Assembly: GCA_963854735.1 (NCBI GenBank)
Contig: OY978099.1
Coordinates: 2,108,001 to 2,172,000, forward strand
Direction of reading: 5' to 3'
Origin: Marvania coccoides
Lineage: Eukaryota > Chlorophyta > Trebouxiophyceae > Chlorellales > Chlorellaceae
DNA length: 64,000 bases
Position 1 is the stretch's first letter, and each line of letters begins with the position of its first letter. The position numbers and the translations under genes are program-made. Shown here one piece after another: positions 9,410-20,654 of the stretch. Below the pieces are notes generated by a model. The model had not been told where the DNA came from. It was given only the letters and a program-made list of their open reading frames with translations, and did no database searches.

Positions 9410-9585
9410 GGAAGGATGATCGTATGATTTTTCCAGTGTTGAGTAGCGCCGTGGAGAGTTGATGAGGAGCAGGGTGGAGAAGAGGAGTGTAATGATTATT
9501 GGGCGAGAAGCGCGTTTTGGGGGCTGGGCAATTGTGTTAGTTGGTTTAGATCTAAGTGCAAGTAGGTAGTGGGAAAGCTCCTGCC
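9410..9585 (-). repeat. Diverged repeat paired with 1725-1890
   Basis: The reverse complement aligns with 1725-1890. No coding content was recognised. Confidence 0.4.
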
Positions 9586-9691
9586 AGTGTGCCAATATCT
9601 GCTGCTCCCCCGAAGGGGGGTCCCCATTTGGGGAATGCAGGCATACGCTGGCGGAGATGCCAGTTAAAACATCTTTAGGCATGCTGAGCAA
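9585..9691 (-). pseudogene. LINE ORF2 linker fragment
   Basis: The minus-strand translation includes SGEQQILAHWQELSHYLL. It resembles the 'W..hf..Ll' linker between endonuclease and RT domains of LINE ORF2 proteins. It is a small orphan piece, possibly of the LINE-2 family below. Confidence 0.4.
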
Positions 9692-9825
9692 TCAAACCTG
9701 AACTCGGTTGGACTTAGTCTATCTTCTCCGCAGGTCTATCATTGGCCAAATTATATTGTAAAATTGAATATTTGCTCAACTATAAATAAATATTTAATTT
9801 GTATACCCGGAGCCTCCTGTTTCGG

Positions 9826-10025
9826 CTGCTCAACACGGAGCAGCGACAGCCATACAGGGGGGTGGGTCTTTGGCTGAGACCGATGGTGCACGCCGCCTAC
9901 GGCGCGGTGACCGAGGACGTGTCCCGCGACGAAGATTCGATTTGATCTAGTAGTTTGATTTATGCCTGTTATTATTTTTGATCTGGAAGTGAAGGCGGTT
10001 AAGTGACTTTTGAACGCTATAGGCT

Positions 10026-10078
<53 letters not shown>
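9826..10078 (+). mobile_element. LINE-2 5'-truncated insertion with (GA)n tail
   Basis: This is the 3' end of a LINE also present at 12822-13620 (opposite strand). It ends in about 50 bases of GA repeat (10026-10078). A 14 bp target-site duplication, GCCTCCTGTTTCGG, flanks it at 9812-9825 and 10079-10092, which fixes both ends. The insertion lies about 100 bases upstream of the start codon of the GT47-like gene. Confidence 0.85.
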
Positions 10079-10081
<3 letters not shown>

Positions 10082-10180
10082 TCCTGTTTCGGAGCCTCCC
10101 GGCAAATATTAGGCACCCTATCAGAGATTTTTTTTAATCGGCTGTTTATTTGTTTAAAATACTTACAAGTGTGTGATGCT

Positions 10181-11248
10181 ATGGAATTTCGCAAAACAAC
10201 CTTGGAATTTTCGAGTTTACCTCAAATGCCCTCCATCGGCTGTCGGATCTGGCAAATGTTTGCTATTGTATTTTTGATTGCTATTATTAATGCAACATTT
10301 TTTTTGTATGAACGTTATAGATCAGAACTATGGGATGAAGAACATTCCATGAAATGTTTTACTCTCGATTTTTCATTTACAATCCAGCAAAGAATATGGC
10401 AACAGACTTCACAATGGCGAGGATTCGACATTCTCGAGTATGCAGGATATAATGGGCCGTGGATTGAAGAATACTATATGGATTACTGGGTTGGGCATTA
10501 TTATCCTGTCCAGCGCATTTATCTGCCTATATCATGGACCAATTGTCACGTGTATTGCTCCGATGAGCTGAAGCTAAAATTGCGGAACTTTATTGCTGAT
10601 CTGTCTCCAAATTATACATATTATACTGTTCTTCAGATTGACAACGGTCTTCACCACCCAGCACTTAATATTATAGTCCCACCCCAGATTGATATTTTGA
10701 TATTTTGTGCCGGTGGATTCACTCGAGGTGAAAAAGTAAGAAATGTCCCGATCCCACTACTGAAAAAAATATTGTCGCCTCAAACTGTTCCAAAAACCAT
10801 GAACGTGACATTTATTGGTACCACTACACATCCATTGCGAAAGGAATTAGAACAATTATATTCTACTAACTTTACTTTTTACAAACCTACCACTAACTGG
10901 TTAGAAATTATGGAAAAAAGTATTCTGTCATTGACTCCAAGAGGCTATGGCAGCACATCTTTTCGTCTGTACGAAGCTATCCAACTTGGGAGTATTCCCA
11001 TATATGTTTGGGAAGACGAGCTTCTCCTTCCCTTTTCTGAATACCTTGATTGGAAATCATTTTCCATTATTATTAATAGAAAAGACATTCCAAAACTTCA
11101 GATAATTTTAACAACGGCGAATATAGAGGATCTTCACCGTAACCTTCTCTCTGTAGTAAAGTATTTTAATTATGATTATACATCAGAATACATTACAAAA
11201 TATATAATAACTTCGAGTGCTCAGAATCAAGTATCTATCCTCAAATAG
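10181..11248 (+). CDS. Exostosin-like glycosyltransferase (GT47 type), type II membrane protein
   Basis: The 355-residue product has a hydrophobic segment at about 21-40 (Golgi signal anchor) and several N-glycosylation sites, as in lumenal glycosyltransferases. The segment SLTPRGYGSTSFRLYEAI, followed by GSIPIYVWEDELLLPF and LDWKSFSIII, is the classic exostosin signature: nucleotide-sugar binding region with conserved Arg and Glu. Family members add sugars such as galactose, glucuronate or N-acetylglucosamine to cell-wall or proteoglycan chains; the sugar here is unknown. I chose ATG 10181 because an in-frame ATG at 10010 would put the LINE-2 GA tail into the protein. The frame is intact, intronless and AT-rich. 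Confidence 0.85.
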   Translation: MEFRKTTLEFSSLPQMPSIGCRIWQMFAIVFLIAIINATFFLYERYRSELWDEEHSMKCFTLDFSFTIQQRIWQQTSQWRGFDILEYAGYNGPWIEEYYMDYWVGHYYPVQRIYLPISWTNCHVYCSDELKLKLRNFIADLSPNYTYYTVLQIDNGLHHPALNIIVPPQIDILIFCAGGFTRGEKVRNVPIPLLKKILSPQTVPKTMNVTFIGTTTHPLRKELEQLYSTNFTFYKPTTNWLEIMEKSILSLTPRGYGSTSFRLYEAIQLGSIPIYVWEDELLLPFSEYLDWKSFSIIINRKDIPKLQIILTTANIEDLHRNLLSVVKYFNYDYTSEYITKYIITSSAQNQVSILK

Positions 11249-11436
11249 TCAGCTTAAACCATATTTACAGCATTATAACAATAAAGTGAACGAAACAAAT
11301 ACAAAACGAAGGCAGCGCAGCCAAGTGGTTCCACAAGACATTCGTTCATTCCGACGCTAAGGATTCAGGCCAACTCACCAGCAGGGCTGTAAGTAGGACT
11401 GGTGTGCACAACGGTATCTGATCCCTATCTCTCCAC

Positions 11437-11640
11437 ATACATACATTACAGGGTTTTAAGTCCGCACAACAGGGCAACGAAGGCCCCATAGCAAACTGGA
11501 TCAGTTGAATGGTAATATAATAATAAATAAAAGAAATCAAATCGCCGAAAGAAACAGCAAGTACAAACAATACTAAAACACGAAGGGAACAAAAGAAGTT
11601 CTGATGTCTATTTGAAAACAAAACGAAATATAATTTTGAA
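11437..11640 (-). mobile_element. L1-like 3' untranslated end, minus strand
   Basis: CATACATACATTACAGGG followed by TTTTAAGTCCGCACAA is the inverted L1 3' end with its (TGTA)n tail, as at 20600-20653. Homology fades over about 200 bases. The stretch 11249-11436 shows nothing recognisable. Confidence 0.65.
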
Positions 11641-12399
11641 ATAAAAAACAATGCTTGAGATCCTCGCCTAGAGCGAGAGGAAGAAAGCAAGGCAGCCAAC
11701 GTGCTTGCCATTTGCTACACGGCCGAGGACATTCAAACCTGTACAGCATAAACGTGAAAGAATTATTTAGTATAATTTCAATGCCCATATTTCTTTCTCA
11801 ACACGCTTCCAAAAATGCAGGCTTGCAAGCTCAGGCATCATTTGAGCGAGTTGATATAGCACCCACGTAATCCTGCACGGAATTTGACGCCTTGGGAAGA
11901 AGCTGTGTGCGGTGCGTTATGAAAGTATGTCCTTTTGGGCATTAACATTTTATTTGCTTTTATAAACCATTCACATGTTGATTGACGCTATTGCGCAGTG
12001 TTACAACTGCGAGAGGGGGCATACCTTTATTTTGCGCGAGTTCCCTGGCGACAGGGCCAAGTTCGAAGAGAACGCCGACTTGAATGTCAATCCGAAGTTT
12101 GCTTGCTGCCCCTAGGCTACATGATCTAAGATCCTGCCACGACAATTTGTTGAAAACGCCCGCAAACCGCTGGCGAAGCTGGCGGCGGTCTGAAAAATAG
12201 CTGTTTTGTTCATCGCCTTATTGTAGAATCTGCTATCCTTAAAATAGGCTCAAACATTTCCTATGAAAGCGTCATAAGGATTGCTGGTAATCAAACTTTG
12301 TAATGATTCCGTACGCTAATGTCATATTTTGTAAATATTAAATGTTTGAAAAATATTCTTGCCCATCGTGCTCAAATTATCGTTTTTTTTTTCGTTTTA
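11641..12399. other. No recognisable gene
   Basis: Only short ORFs without motifs and no match to the other repeats of the window. It may be old, decayed intergenic DNA. Confidence 0.5.
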
Positions 12400-12615
12400 C
12401 ACACATATTGCGACGGCAACGCCGCAATCTGCAGAAGAATTGGAATCGGTCTTTGATTATGGTACACTCGATAAGTGACTGGAGGAGGAAAAACTCCTGA
12501 GTAGGAACAGTGCACCTACAATAGGGCGTCCTCACCCTGGGGTCTCTTTAAATCTTATTTTTGCTGAGAAATAAGACTGAGATTAATTATCATTGGTGCC
12601 TATTGGGCATGTGAA
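12400..12615 (+). repeat. Dispersed repeat R2, 3' half
   Basis: It matches about 850-1045. It keeps the hairpin region (CCGCAATC...GATTATGG, arms partly eroded) and the GTAGGAACAGTGCACCTAC segment. Confidence 0.65.
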
Positions 12616-12821
12616 TCAAATCATCCCATACCCCCTACTGGGCGGGCGTCGTGACATAGTTGCCAGCAAAAAAACGCCGTTTGGAGTAAATTTGGATCAT
12701 AGCAGCCACCTGAATGAGGTGGTCCGGATGCTTGACAGGTGCCACTGGCTGCACAGGCCTTGGGCCCCCTGCCTGTACAATCGTTGTTGTTTTGAGCGGA
12801 TGAATTAATAAATGCCCATAT

Positions 12822-13620
12822 CTCTCTCTCTCCGTATTACAGCTTATAGCGTTCAAAGAACACCCTACCGCCTTCACTTCCAGATCAAAATAATAACTAA
12901 CAGGCATAAATCAAACTAAATGAAATCGAATCTTTGTCGCGGGACATGTCCTCGGTCACTACGCCGTAAGCGGCTTGTACCATTGGTCTTAGCCAAAGAC
13001 CCAGCCCCGTGTATGCATGTCGCTGCTCCGTGTTGAGCAGCTGTCTCAGATCCATTCGCAGCCGCAGCAGCAGGGGTGAGGTCAGGCGGTCCGGCACCAG
13101 TTGCCCACGCTCCATCCATGAACATGCGCCATTAAGCTCTGTCAGCTGCCAGTTCTTTCCAGGAGATCCCCGTCGGTGTGCCGCCCTGGATGAAAATGCT
13201 GGCCTTGAGGAAGAGGGCGCGCAGGGTGTGCGGCGATGGCCCGATGATGGGGCTTGTCAAACTGGCGGAAAAGGAGGCGGCGGATGAGGTGTCTAGAATC
13301 CATACGAAGCATGTGTTCCAGCCAAGACATGCGTTTGGCGCGCACCATGGTCACAATGGAAGGGATTCCAGCACGGTGGAGTACAACCTCCTCCGAAACC
13401 TGTTGCTGCCAACGTACAATGACGATGATGCGCAGGGATGTCTAGTGGAAGACCTCAAGGCGCTCTAGCTGTGCGTCCGCCAGGGGCCAGCACTCTGCGC
13501 CGTAGAGCAGCACGTTGACGACAGCACAGGGGTAAAAATGGACCTTGATGGAGAGTCATACAGCTGCTTTGGCGCCAAAAAACGCTCAGACGCTTTGCGG
13601 CCCCCCAAAACATATTTCAG
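12822..13620 (-). pseudogene. LINE-2 reverse transcriptase C-terminal fragment
   Basis: The minus-strand translation gives VVNVLLYGAECWPL, then KRMSWLEHMLRM, matching the 'LLYGaEtW' and 'R..WlgHvlRM' blocks that end many LINE RT proteins. Upstream, KASERF and IKVHFYP fit the preceding block but need a frame change. There is an in-frame stop after the LLYG block. The 3' untranslated part (12822-13050) matches 9826-10020 and ends in a short GA/CT tail. It is a different LINE family from the L1-like copies. Confidence 0.7.
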
Positions 13621-13734
13621 GCTTACAATTTGCAAGCCATGCCTACAATTTAATGCTCTAAATCAGCAAATACAGCCTTCCACAATGCATATTAGTATGC
13701 GTTTATTAAGTATATGTACACCCTTCATGCATGC

Positions 13735-14392
13735 AACCGTTCCACCAGATTTACTCATTTAGAAATCAGGGGTCCATACTCATTTCTATAGGAAATTCAA
13801 GATGGATAAGTTGTCGATTGTGTGCGCTGCTTCAGGGCCTTGCTGCAGCCGGGTACACAGAAAAAGCCTCAATTTAAATCCCTTGCAAACTCTGCTGAAA
13901 GCCAGAATTTGACTTTGTCGAAAAAAAGCTGATTTGCGGAAAAATGTGATTTTTGCCAAGCTCAGAGCCCGGTTTCCCAGCCTCTGCCGCTTCATATGAT
14001 GCACACCGGTCCCCTGGCCTGCGCGCCAAAACCAGCCATTGCCCAAAAGCGGCCCGGCAGGAGCTCTCAAGAGCCATCGCCGCCGAAAATGCAACCTTTT
14101 TTAAGGCCAATTTCAAAGAGCGCTGCGCCGATTCAGTTGAAGCCGCCCACACAGCTGCGGCCAAATCTTGACCATATTTCATCACACGAAAAGTGGGGCG
14201 AAAAGGCAGCCGGCACCACCCCCAAACACACCAATCAAATCTCACGCTCAAAACACAAAAGACCCAACCCCCAACAAAAGAAAAAAGGACGCGCTACAGA
14301 GGCGCAGGGGCGTCGGAAAACTCCAAGTACGGTATTAATTAATTAGTGATAGAAAGTAGGTTGAGGTAAATCAGCGGGCCCGGTAGCATGCA
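13735..14392 (+). repeat. Repeat E, copy 1
   Basis: About 660 bp, matching 55691-56370 in inverted orientation at high identity. The left edge contains AGAAATCAGGGGTCCATACTC, an imperfect palindrome also seen alone near 22940-22985. No intact protein was recognised. It may be a non-autonomous DNA element. Confidence 0.7.
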
Positions 14393-14395
14393 CCA

Positions 14396-14492
14396 TCATG
14401 AGTAGGAACAGTGCACCTACAATAGGCGTCTTTTTACATTTTAGCCACAATCTACAGAATAATTGGAATCGGTCTTTGATTGTGGTACTGTT
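14396..14492 (+). repeat. Dispersed repeat R2, middle fragment
   Basis: It contains GTAGGAACAGTGCACCTAC and an intact hairpin, CCACAATC/GATTGTGG. It abuts the end of repeat E. Confidence 0.6.
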
Positions 14493-14519
14493 ACAGGCTC
14501 TTATCTATGTTCTGTATTT

Positions 14520-14665
14520 CATATTCTGTATTTCAACTAATCAACCCGCACGAAACCAAATTTTTACGCACCCCAGGCATATATATCTAACCATAACCTT
14601 TCCCCCTTCATTTTCATCCCATAACCAACCTATTCGCCAACTTTTTTTCGCCAGTTTTACATAAT
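14520..14665 (+). mobile_element. L1-like 5' untranslated fragment
   Basis: It matches 58130-58270 and the inverse of 27130-27270 (AATCAACCCGCACGAAACC ... CGCCAGTTTTACAT). The L1 body does not follow. 14666-15135 holds nothing I can name. Confidence 0.65.
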
Positions 14666-15134
14666 TTGGCCTTGGTGGCTGGCCTTAAAAGCCCCTGGAT
14701 TCTTCACCGACCAGTGCAGGGTTCAAAACCCTGTTAAAATACTACAGTGGACCGATCCCTGCGGAAAATCCCTGCGCTTGGATTCCATATTACTTTACTT
14801 CGGTGGGGAATATACATGGGGCTTTGATAGATATAGGCTTGGGCCTGTATTAGGGTCGTTAGGCTCCGTCCAAGTGCATGTTGCCGAAAAATCTCTGTTC
14901 TTGGAAGTCGGGACATTGATCCTAGTAGTTTTTCTGCTCATGTATAGTGGGGGCTGCTATAATGAGGTGTTTTTATGCTAGGGGCCGGCAGGAAGCAGAT
15001 ATAATGCGAGGGTTTGGGGATCCAATTTGAGCCAAACCAGTGCGGCAGTAAGCTCCTGACTTAATCGTTAGGACCACGCTTACAACTCTGCTGTGTGGCC
15101 TTTGTTGCGTCTCTGTGCGGAGGATAAACCCTCA

Positions 15135-15325
<191 letters not shown>

Positions 15326-15468
15326 TACTGAGAAACTCCAACCGCTAATCTTCTTAAATCTCGTCCAATTTTATTTTATCTCCCATCAGTTATTCACCCT
15401 ACTTTGTGTTTTTCCTCCTTTCCTCCTACCTTTCGATTATTTTTGTTTGATTTCCGTCACCTAGAAGA

Positions 15469-16971
15469 ATGTTTTCGATTAGCAGTACTCTCATCTCATC
15501 TTCCCGTACCGTCATCAACACCTTGGGCAACAATAAGAAACATACTGATGCGCACAGCAAACTCCGTCGTGAGCACTCTCTTAGTATCCCCACTTTGCCC
15601 CAGCTTCCATTTGAGAAGCAGGAATGCATTTACAATCGCGCAAACCCTAAAGAAACTGGGCGTAGAATGTACGGTGGCCTCGACTGGGGCTATCAATACT
15701 GCTCATTCAAATGCTTATCTCTGGCTTATATTACATGAAAGATAAGCAAACCCCAAATCCCTACTTTGCCCCAGCTTCCATTTGGGAAGCAGAAATGCAT
15801 TTACAATCGCGCAACTTTTGATGCAGAAGCGCTCGTGGCTCATTACTACGAGTCTGGCTGTGAGGCAGCAGGTGTCCCCACCAAAATCACCGGCCGCATC
15901 CGAACCACGGCCTGCGGCAAGCATCTTCTTGGTGTTGCCTTCCCCATCCCACGCTCTGAGTGGGACGGGACGGCCAACGCGCTTCCCCCCGGACCGCCGG
16001 TGATTGGTGTAGCTGTCAAACAACGCATGTACAAGTCACAGCCCGCTCTGGATGTCCTAGTGCCCCGCGAATTCAATGATAGGACTGTTTTCAAGTGGAC
16101 AGTCTCTCGGATTGCGGAGTTCCGGGCGCAACCTTCCCCGACGCCGCTGCCGGCCACCCCAGCCGGCCCCACACCGGTCCCACAGCCTGATCAGCCGCGT
16201 CAACTCTCTCCCTCAGTCACTCTCTCCCTGGAGCTGCCCGCTCCCGCCGCCAACGCCACCAACGCTGCCGCGGCCTGGCCATCATTGCGGATGGAAAATA
16301 TTGTCGTATATGGGCTGGACCATAGAATCAACGACAGCCTCCACACCGCTTTGGGGAAGTTTAAGGAGTTCTCTCGCAACTGTTTGAATATAGAATCCCT
16401 TGATGGCGTGTGTGCTCTGGAAACCCTTGTCTCTCACGACTTTTTTGGCCGCCCCCGCTCAGTTATCGTCCTCGAAGTCCCCCACGCAACCCGAAAAGCA
16501 ATCTGGTGCGCGAAATCCCGGCTCTCAAGCTACGTCCAGGTGTCCATCGACTATCACGTCGACCACCTGGCCCACCGCGCCCGCATCGCTCAACGCAGAA
16601 GCCCCGCTGTGCCACACCGCTCAGACCGCGACTGCTGGAGGCGCCCTCACCCAGCACCCACCCCCAATTTTAACCCGCCGTGTATCATCATCCCTATGGC
16701 GTGCCCCACCCCCCAGCAGCTTGTCTGCTTTCCCCCGAGGGCACCCAGACGGCACGGTCAGCTTCCCCGCTCCCGCCCCCAATGCCGCCCCCACACGCGT
16801 CCTACTCGTGCTGGGCAAGAGGCTGTCCCACCACGCCAGCCTGTCCCCTCCACCGCGGTGCGCGCCGTCCCACAGCACCACCCGCGGCGGGGAAATGACA
16901 ACCAGGCCGGCCCAAATCGCGCGGCCCCAGACCGCACGCCGGGTGTCTCTACACCCGTAAACTCTCAATAG
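15469..16971 (+). pseudogene. L1-like ORF1 protein, interrupted
   Basis: ORF1 starts MFSISSTLISSSRTVIN at 15469. A 171-base insertion in frame (118 new bases plus a 53-base duplicate of 15592-15644 at 15763-15815) brings a stop at 15738. The frame then runs open from 15766 to 16971. The C-terminal half is rich in Pro, Ala and Arg. LINE ORF1 proteins usually bind the element RNA; I see no standard zinc knuckle here, so the role is inferred from position. The inverted copy at 25708-27124 has the same insertion. Confidence 0.65.
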
Positions 16972-17039
16972 GGGGGCGGGAGTCAAGGGGAAACGGCCAC
17001 CGTGGTCCGCCGCAGCCCCTGGATTCTCCTGCTCAATTA

Positions 17040-20000
17040 AAAGGCCTCCTCCAAAGCGAGCCGTCCGCTGTTTTCTCACTTTTTCGAGGGGAGCGCCTTG
17101 TCATCCTTACAGAAACATGGCTGAGCGACGAAGAAACTCCCCCAACGGTGCCAAACTACCGCGCCTCCAATTTCCCACGCCCAACCGCGTCAACAACGGC
17201 GGCGGGAGGCGCCCGCGGGGGAGTGGCGGTCTACGTTTCTCTGGACCTGGACTCATTTGCCACCCCTTGGACAGAGGAACACTACCACGGTGGCCAATTC
17301 TCTTGGCTCCGATTTGATAAAGAGGCCGGACTGCCCCAGGATTTGTTTATTGCCGCCTGCTATTTAAAACCAAATGACCCTGACATGACTGACGCATGCT
17401 TTTGCTTTGAACAACAGGTTGCCCAAGCGTGTGGAATGGGCAACGTAATCGTCGCTGGTGACTTTAACGCGCACACTGGAGCGTCGGCGCAGCGGCGAAA
17501 CGAAGATGTTGCGCGGCCGCTAAACGAGATGGGGAAATGGATTTTGGGCATGGAGGAGGCCATTGCCGAGATCTTCATCGCTAACGGTAGAGTCGCCGGC
17601 GAAACCTCTGGTAACTTTACTTTCTGGAATTCACGTAACCAAAAATCTACCACCGACTATATTTTACTCGACCAAGATGTTCTTTCCAAGGCTAGCCTTG
17701 AGATCGAGGGACCCCCACCGCACGAGAGGCTGGACCACTGCCCCCTCAGGCTCAGCCTCCATGTTTTCTATCAGGTACGACCTACTAACACAACCGCCGC
17801 TACTAACTCAATTCCCTTGCTCCCTCCAAGCAATACATTTTTGCTCACGAGTGGCCAAGTCAAAGACTACGTCACATTTTTTCAAGAACGTCCCCAGCTA
17901 CTTCTGGCCGCGGCGGCAGCGGCGACGGGCGGTAGAGGCGTGGAGGCAGCGCTGGCAGCGATAACAGGAGTCATCGAGGAGGGCCTTGCCGCAGCTGGGG
18001 CCACAAAAGTGGTCTTTGAGAGGCACCAGCGCATGGATACGCGCGAAGCAGCTCGGCGGCGTATTGGCAGGGACCCGCAGCTGAAAACTTTGGTACAGCG
18101 GCGGCGGCAAGCTAGGCGGCAGAACAACGGAGCCTTGGTGCGAGCTCTGGACCGCCAAATTACCAGCCTTAAACGCGCGCTGGAGAAAAAGGATAAAGCC
18201 ACGGCACAGCAAGAGGTGCTGGCGGACTGGCGCAGCAACCCCCGGGCCGTATGGAAGAAATACAAGAGCGGCGACGCGGCGCCAGCGAAACATTCGGCGG
18301 TGGAGCTAACCGAATACTGCGAGCAGCTGCACGTCGGAGACCACCACGTGGGCGATGGCGAGGGGGTGATCCCCATCCCCACGCTGCTGGCGGCATTGTG
18401 CGGCGACGGCGAAATCCAGGAATTCACGGAGGAAGAGGTCCATGCAGGCATCATGCGGCTGAAGAATAACACGGCGGTGGCGGGCAGGTTGGGCCTGCTG
18501 CATCTCAAAGTGGCCGCAGCAGAGCTGGCTCCCACGCTGGCTGCGCTGTTTAACGTGGTGGTGCGAACCAAGACCATGCCTTTTGACATATATATGGCGC
18601 TGGGTGTGATTACCATGGCTCCCAAGCCGCGGGCGGCCACCACTACGCTCAACGACCACCGTAGCATCACCGTTTGTAGCATCTTAGATAAACTTTACAT
18701 GACTTGTTTGACAAGGCGCCTCGGCGCTTGGGGAGAGGACAATAATTTGCGCACCGACACTCAAACTGGATTTCGGCGTGACCGCAGGACTAAGGATAGC
18801 ATTTTTACCCTGCGTGCATTGATTGAATGCCATCAGGCTGATGATACACCACTTTACGTTGCTTTCGTAGATTTCAAAAAGGCATATGATACTGTGCCGC
18901 GCGATAAACTCTGGGCTAAACTACAGGCTAGGGGCATCACTGGATTCATGCTTGATGCTCTAAAAACCCAATACGCTAACGTCCCTATTTCGGTTAAAAC
19001 TCTGGAGGGTCTTTCAGCCCCATTCCTGTCCACTTTGGGGCTGAAGCAGGGAGACCCTGCCAGCTGTGCCCTGTTTGGTTTCTACATTGATGATCTGCCC
19101 TATGCCATTTTACGCCAAGGCGACTCTGCAAATCTGCCAACTTTAAGCAACACCACCGTCCCCCCTCTCCTCCATGCAGATGATCTGGCGCTGGTGGCCA
19201 CGAGCATCGAGGGGCTACAAGTGCAGCTGGCGGCACATTCGGAATACGCAGCGGAGTGGGACCTCATCTGAGCCTGGCAAAGACAAAGGTGATGTCGCTG
19301 GGGGGGGGAGGCGGACCTATATTCGTTCGGGTCATCTACAGGGGGGTGCAGCTGGAGGAGGTGGCAGAGTTCAAATATTTAGGCGTGATATTTACGGCTG
19401 GAAGGGATTTTGGTGCTGTGGCAGCGGCGGCACGGCTGAAAACAGCGAGGGGGGCGCTGGCGGTGATGTGGCGGCGGTGCGCACAGCTGGGGATCACATC
19501 GGCACGACTTCTTGGCGAATTCATTAATGCGGTGGTAATCCCAACATTGGGATACGGAGTAGAGACCTGGGGGCCAGCCCAGGTGGCTGCTGCGGTGGCG
19601 GTGACCGCAACGACAAGTGCGAGATTTTCTACCGAGCCTTCTTGCGGCGCGTGATGGGAGTACGCAAAGGCACGGCCAACGTGGTCACACTGGGGGAATT
19701 TGGTCGCTTCCCATTGGCGTGCGCTTGGGCAAAACATATTTATGGGTACTGGGAGCGGCTGCAGACCTTGCCCGACACGAGGGTGACGCTCAAGGCAGCA
19801 TTTCGGGACAACCTTGCGCTGGCCCTGCAAAAATCATCTTCGCAGCGCTGTTGGGCGGCGCAAGTGATGTGCCTGATCGACGCTTTATGTCTGGAAAGCG
19901 GTGTGGCGGAAAGCGGCGTGGTGCCCGCAGGGAGCGACGACCTGGACGACCCCAGGCTGGCAGAGGCGGCCATGCGCCAACGCTACATGGATTTTTACCG

Positions 20001-20457
20001 TCAGCAATCGGGGACGAAAACTGACGTTTACAAGGCAACAATTCGAGGCGGTGATACCACAACGAGTTCTTATATTTTGCAGCCGTACCTTTCTTCTGTC
20101 CTTTCGGTTGCGCGGCGGGTCTCTTTGGCAAGATTCCGCTGCAGCTCGCATCATCTTGGGGTGGAGACGGGGCGCTACGTTGGGCTGCCGCATTCGCAGC
20201 GGACATGCCGCTTGTGTGCTTCTGGTTCTTGCGAGGACGAAGAGCACATGGTTTTTCATTGCACATGCCCTTCTTTGGTAGCAATGCGTGCATCCTACCC
20301 ATCTTTATTCCCTGACGCGCAATCTTCTTCTTCGTCTTCCCCTTATTCTCCTTTGAATCTTTTTCAGTTTCTGCAGCAAGCTCCGAAGCAGGTTGCTTCT
20401 TTCATTAAAGCCAGCTATGACGCTGGCGAGTATGAGAAGTTGCGTGGTTGGATATAA
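17040..20457 (+). pseudogene. L1-like ORF2: endonuclease-reverse transcriptase, frameshifted
   Basis: The main frame runs from about 17070 to 19271. The endonuclease part shows ILTETWLSDEE, GGVAVYVS, VAGDFNAH, STTDYILL and LDHCPLRLS. The RT part shows FVDFKKAYDTVPRD, GLKQGDPAS, FYIDDL and the catalytic LLHADDLAL. A one-base loss near 19265 shifts the frame (FKYLGVIFTAGRDF follows) and another near 19600 shifts it again. The last part ends with a zinc finger, CRLCASGSCEDEEHMVFHC. No clear ATG opens ORF2: other copies read on upstream without one, so translation may reinitiate or couple to ORF1. The protein nicks target DNA and copies the element RNA there. Confidence 0.85.
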
Positions 20458-20654
20458 GCTTTTCTTTTCTTTTCCTTTGTTATTCTTTTCTCTGTTTCTT
20501 TTAAGCGGTTGATTTTTCTTTGGTCTTTCTTTATTCTCATTTTCATTTATCAATTTATTATTATTATTTCTGCTTGCACTTCAGTGCCAGTCTGCTATGT
20601 TGCCTTCGTTGCTTCTTTGTGCGGACTTTAAACCTGTAATGTATGCATGTATAG

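Larger units (their letters stand above)
15330..20653 (+). mobile_element. L1-like LINE, copy A (most complete)
   Basis: Order: partial 5' UTR, ORF1, ORF2 with AP-type endonuclease, RT and C-terminal zinc finger, then a T-rich 3' UTR ending CTTTAAACCTGTAATGTATG. The 3' end with TGTA-type units is shared by many copies in the window, so it is the family's true end. ORF2 carries at least two one-base deletions relative to other copies (near 19265 and 19600), so this copy is inactive. The 5' edge is cut relative to the copies at 49497 and 58060. Confidence 0.9.

Noticed and set aside
10010..10180. N-terminal extension of the GT47-like protein from ATG 10010
   Set aside because: It would translate the LINE-2 end and GA tail into an Arg-Glu run. 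The TSD shows that sequence is an insertion, and ATG 10181 gives a normal type II anchor protein.
14694..14760. tRNA-like segment with GGTTCAAAACCC in a 5 bp stem
   Set aside because: The T-arm pairs, but no acceptor stem pairs and the A-box is poor. A tRNA-derived SINE cannot be shown from one copy.
17882..18682. 266-codon antisense ORF in L1 ORF2 (also 36042-36842)
   Set aside because: It is a GC-rich shadow of the RT/endonuclease frame; it repeats only because L1 repeats.
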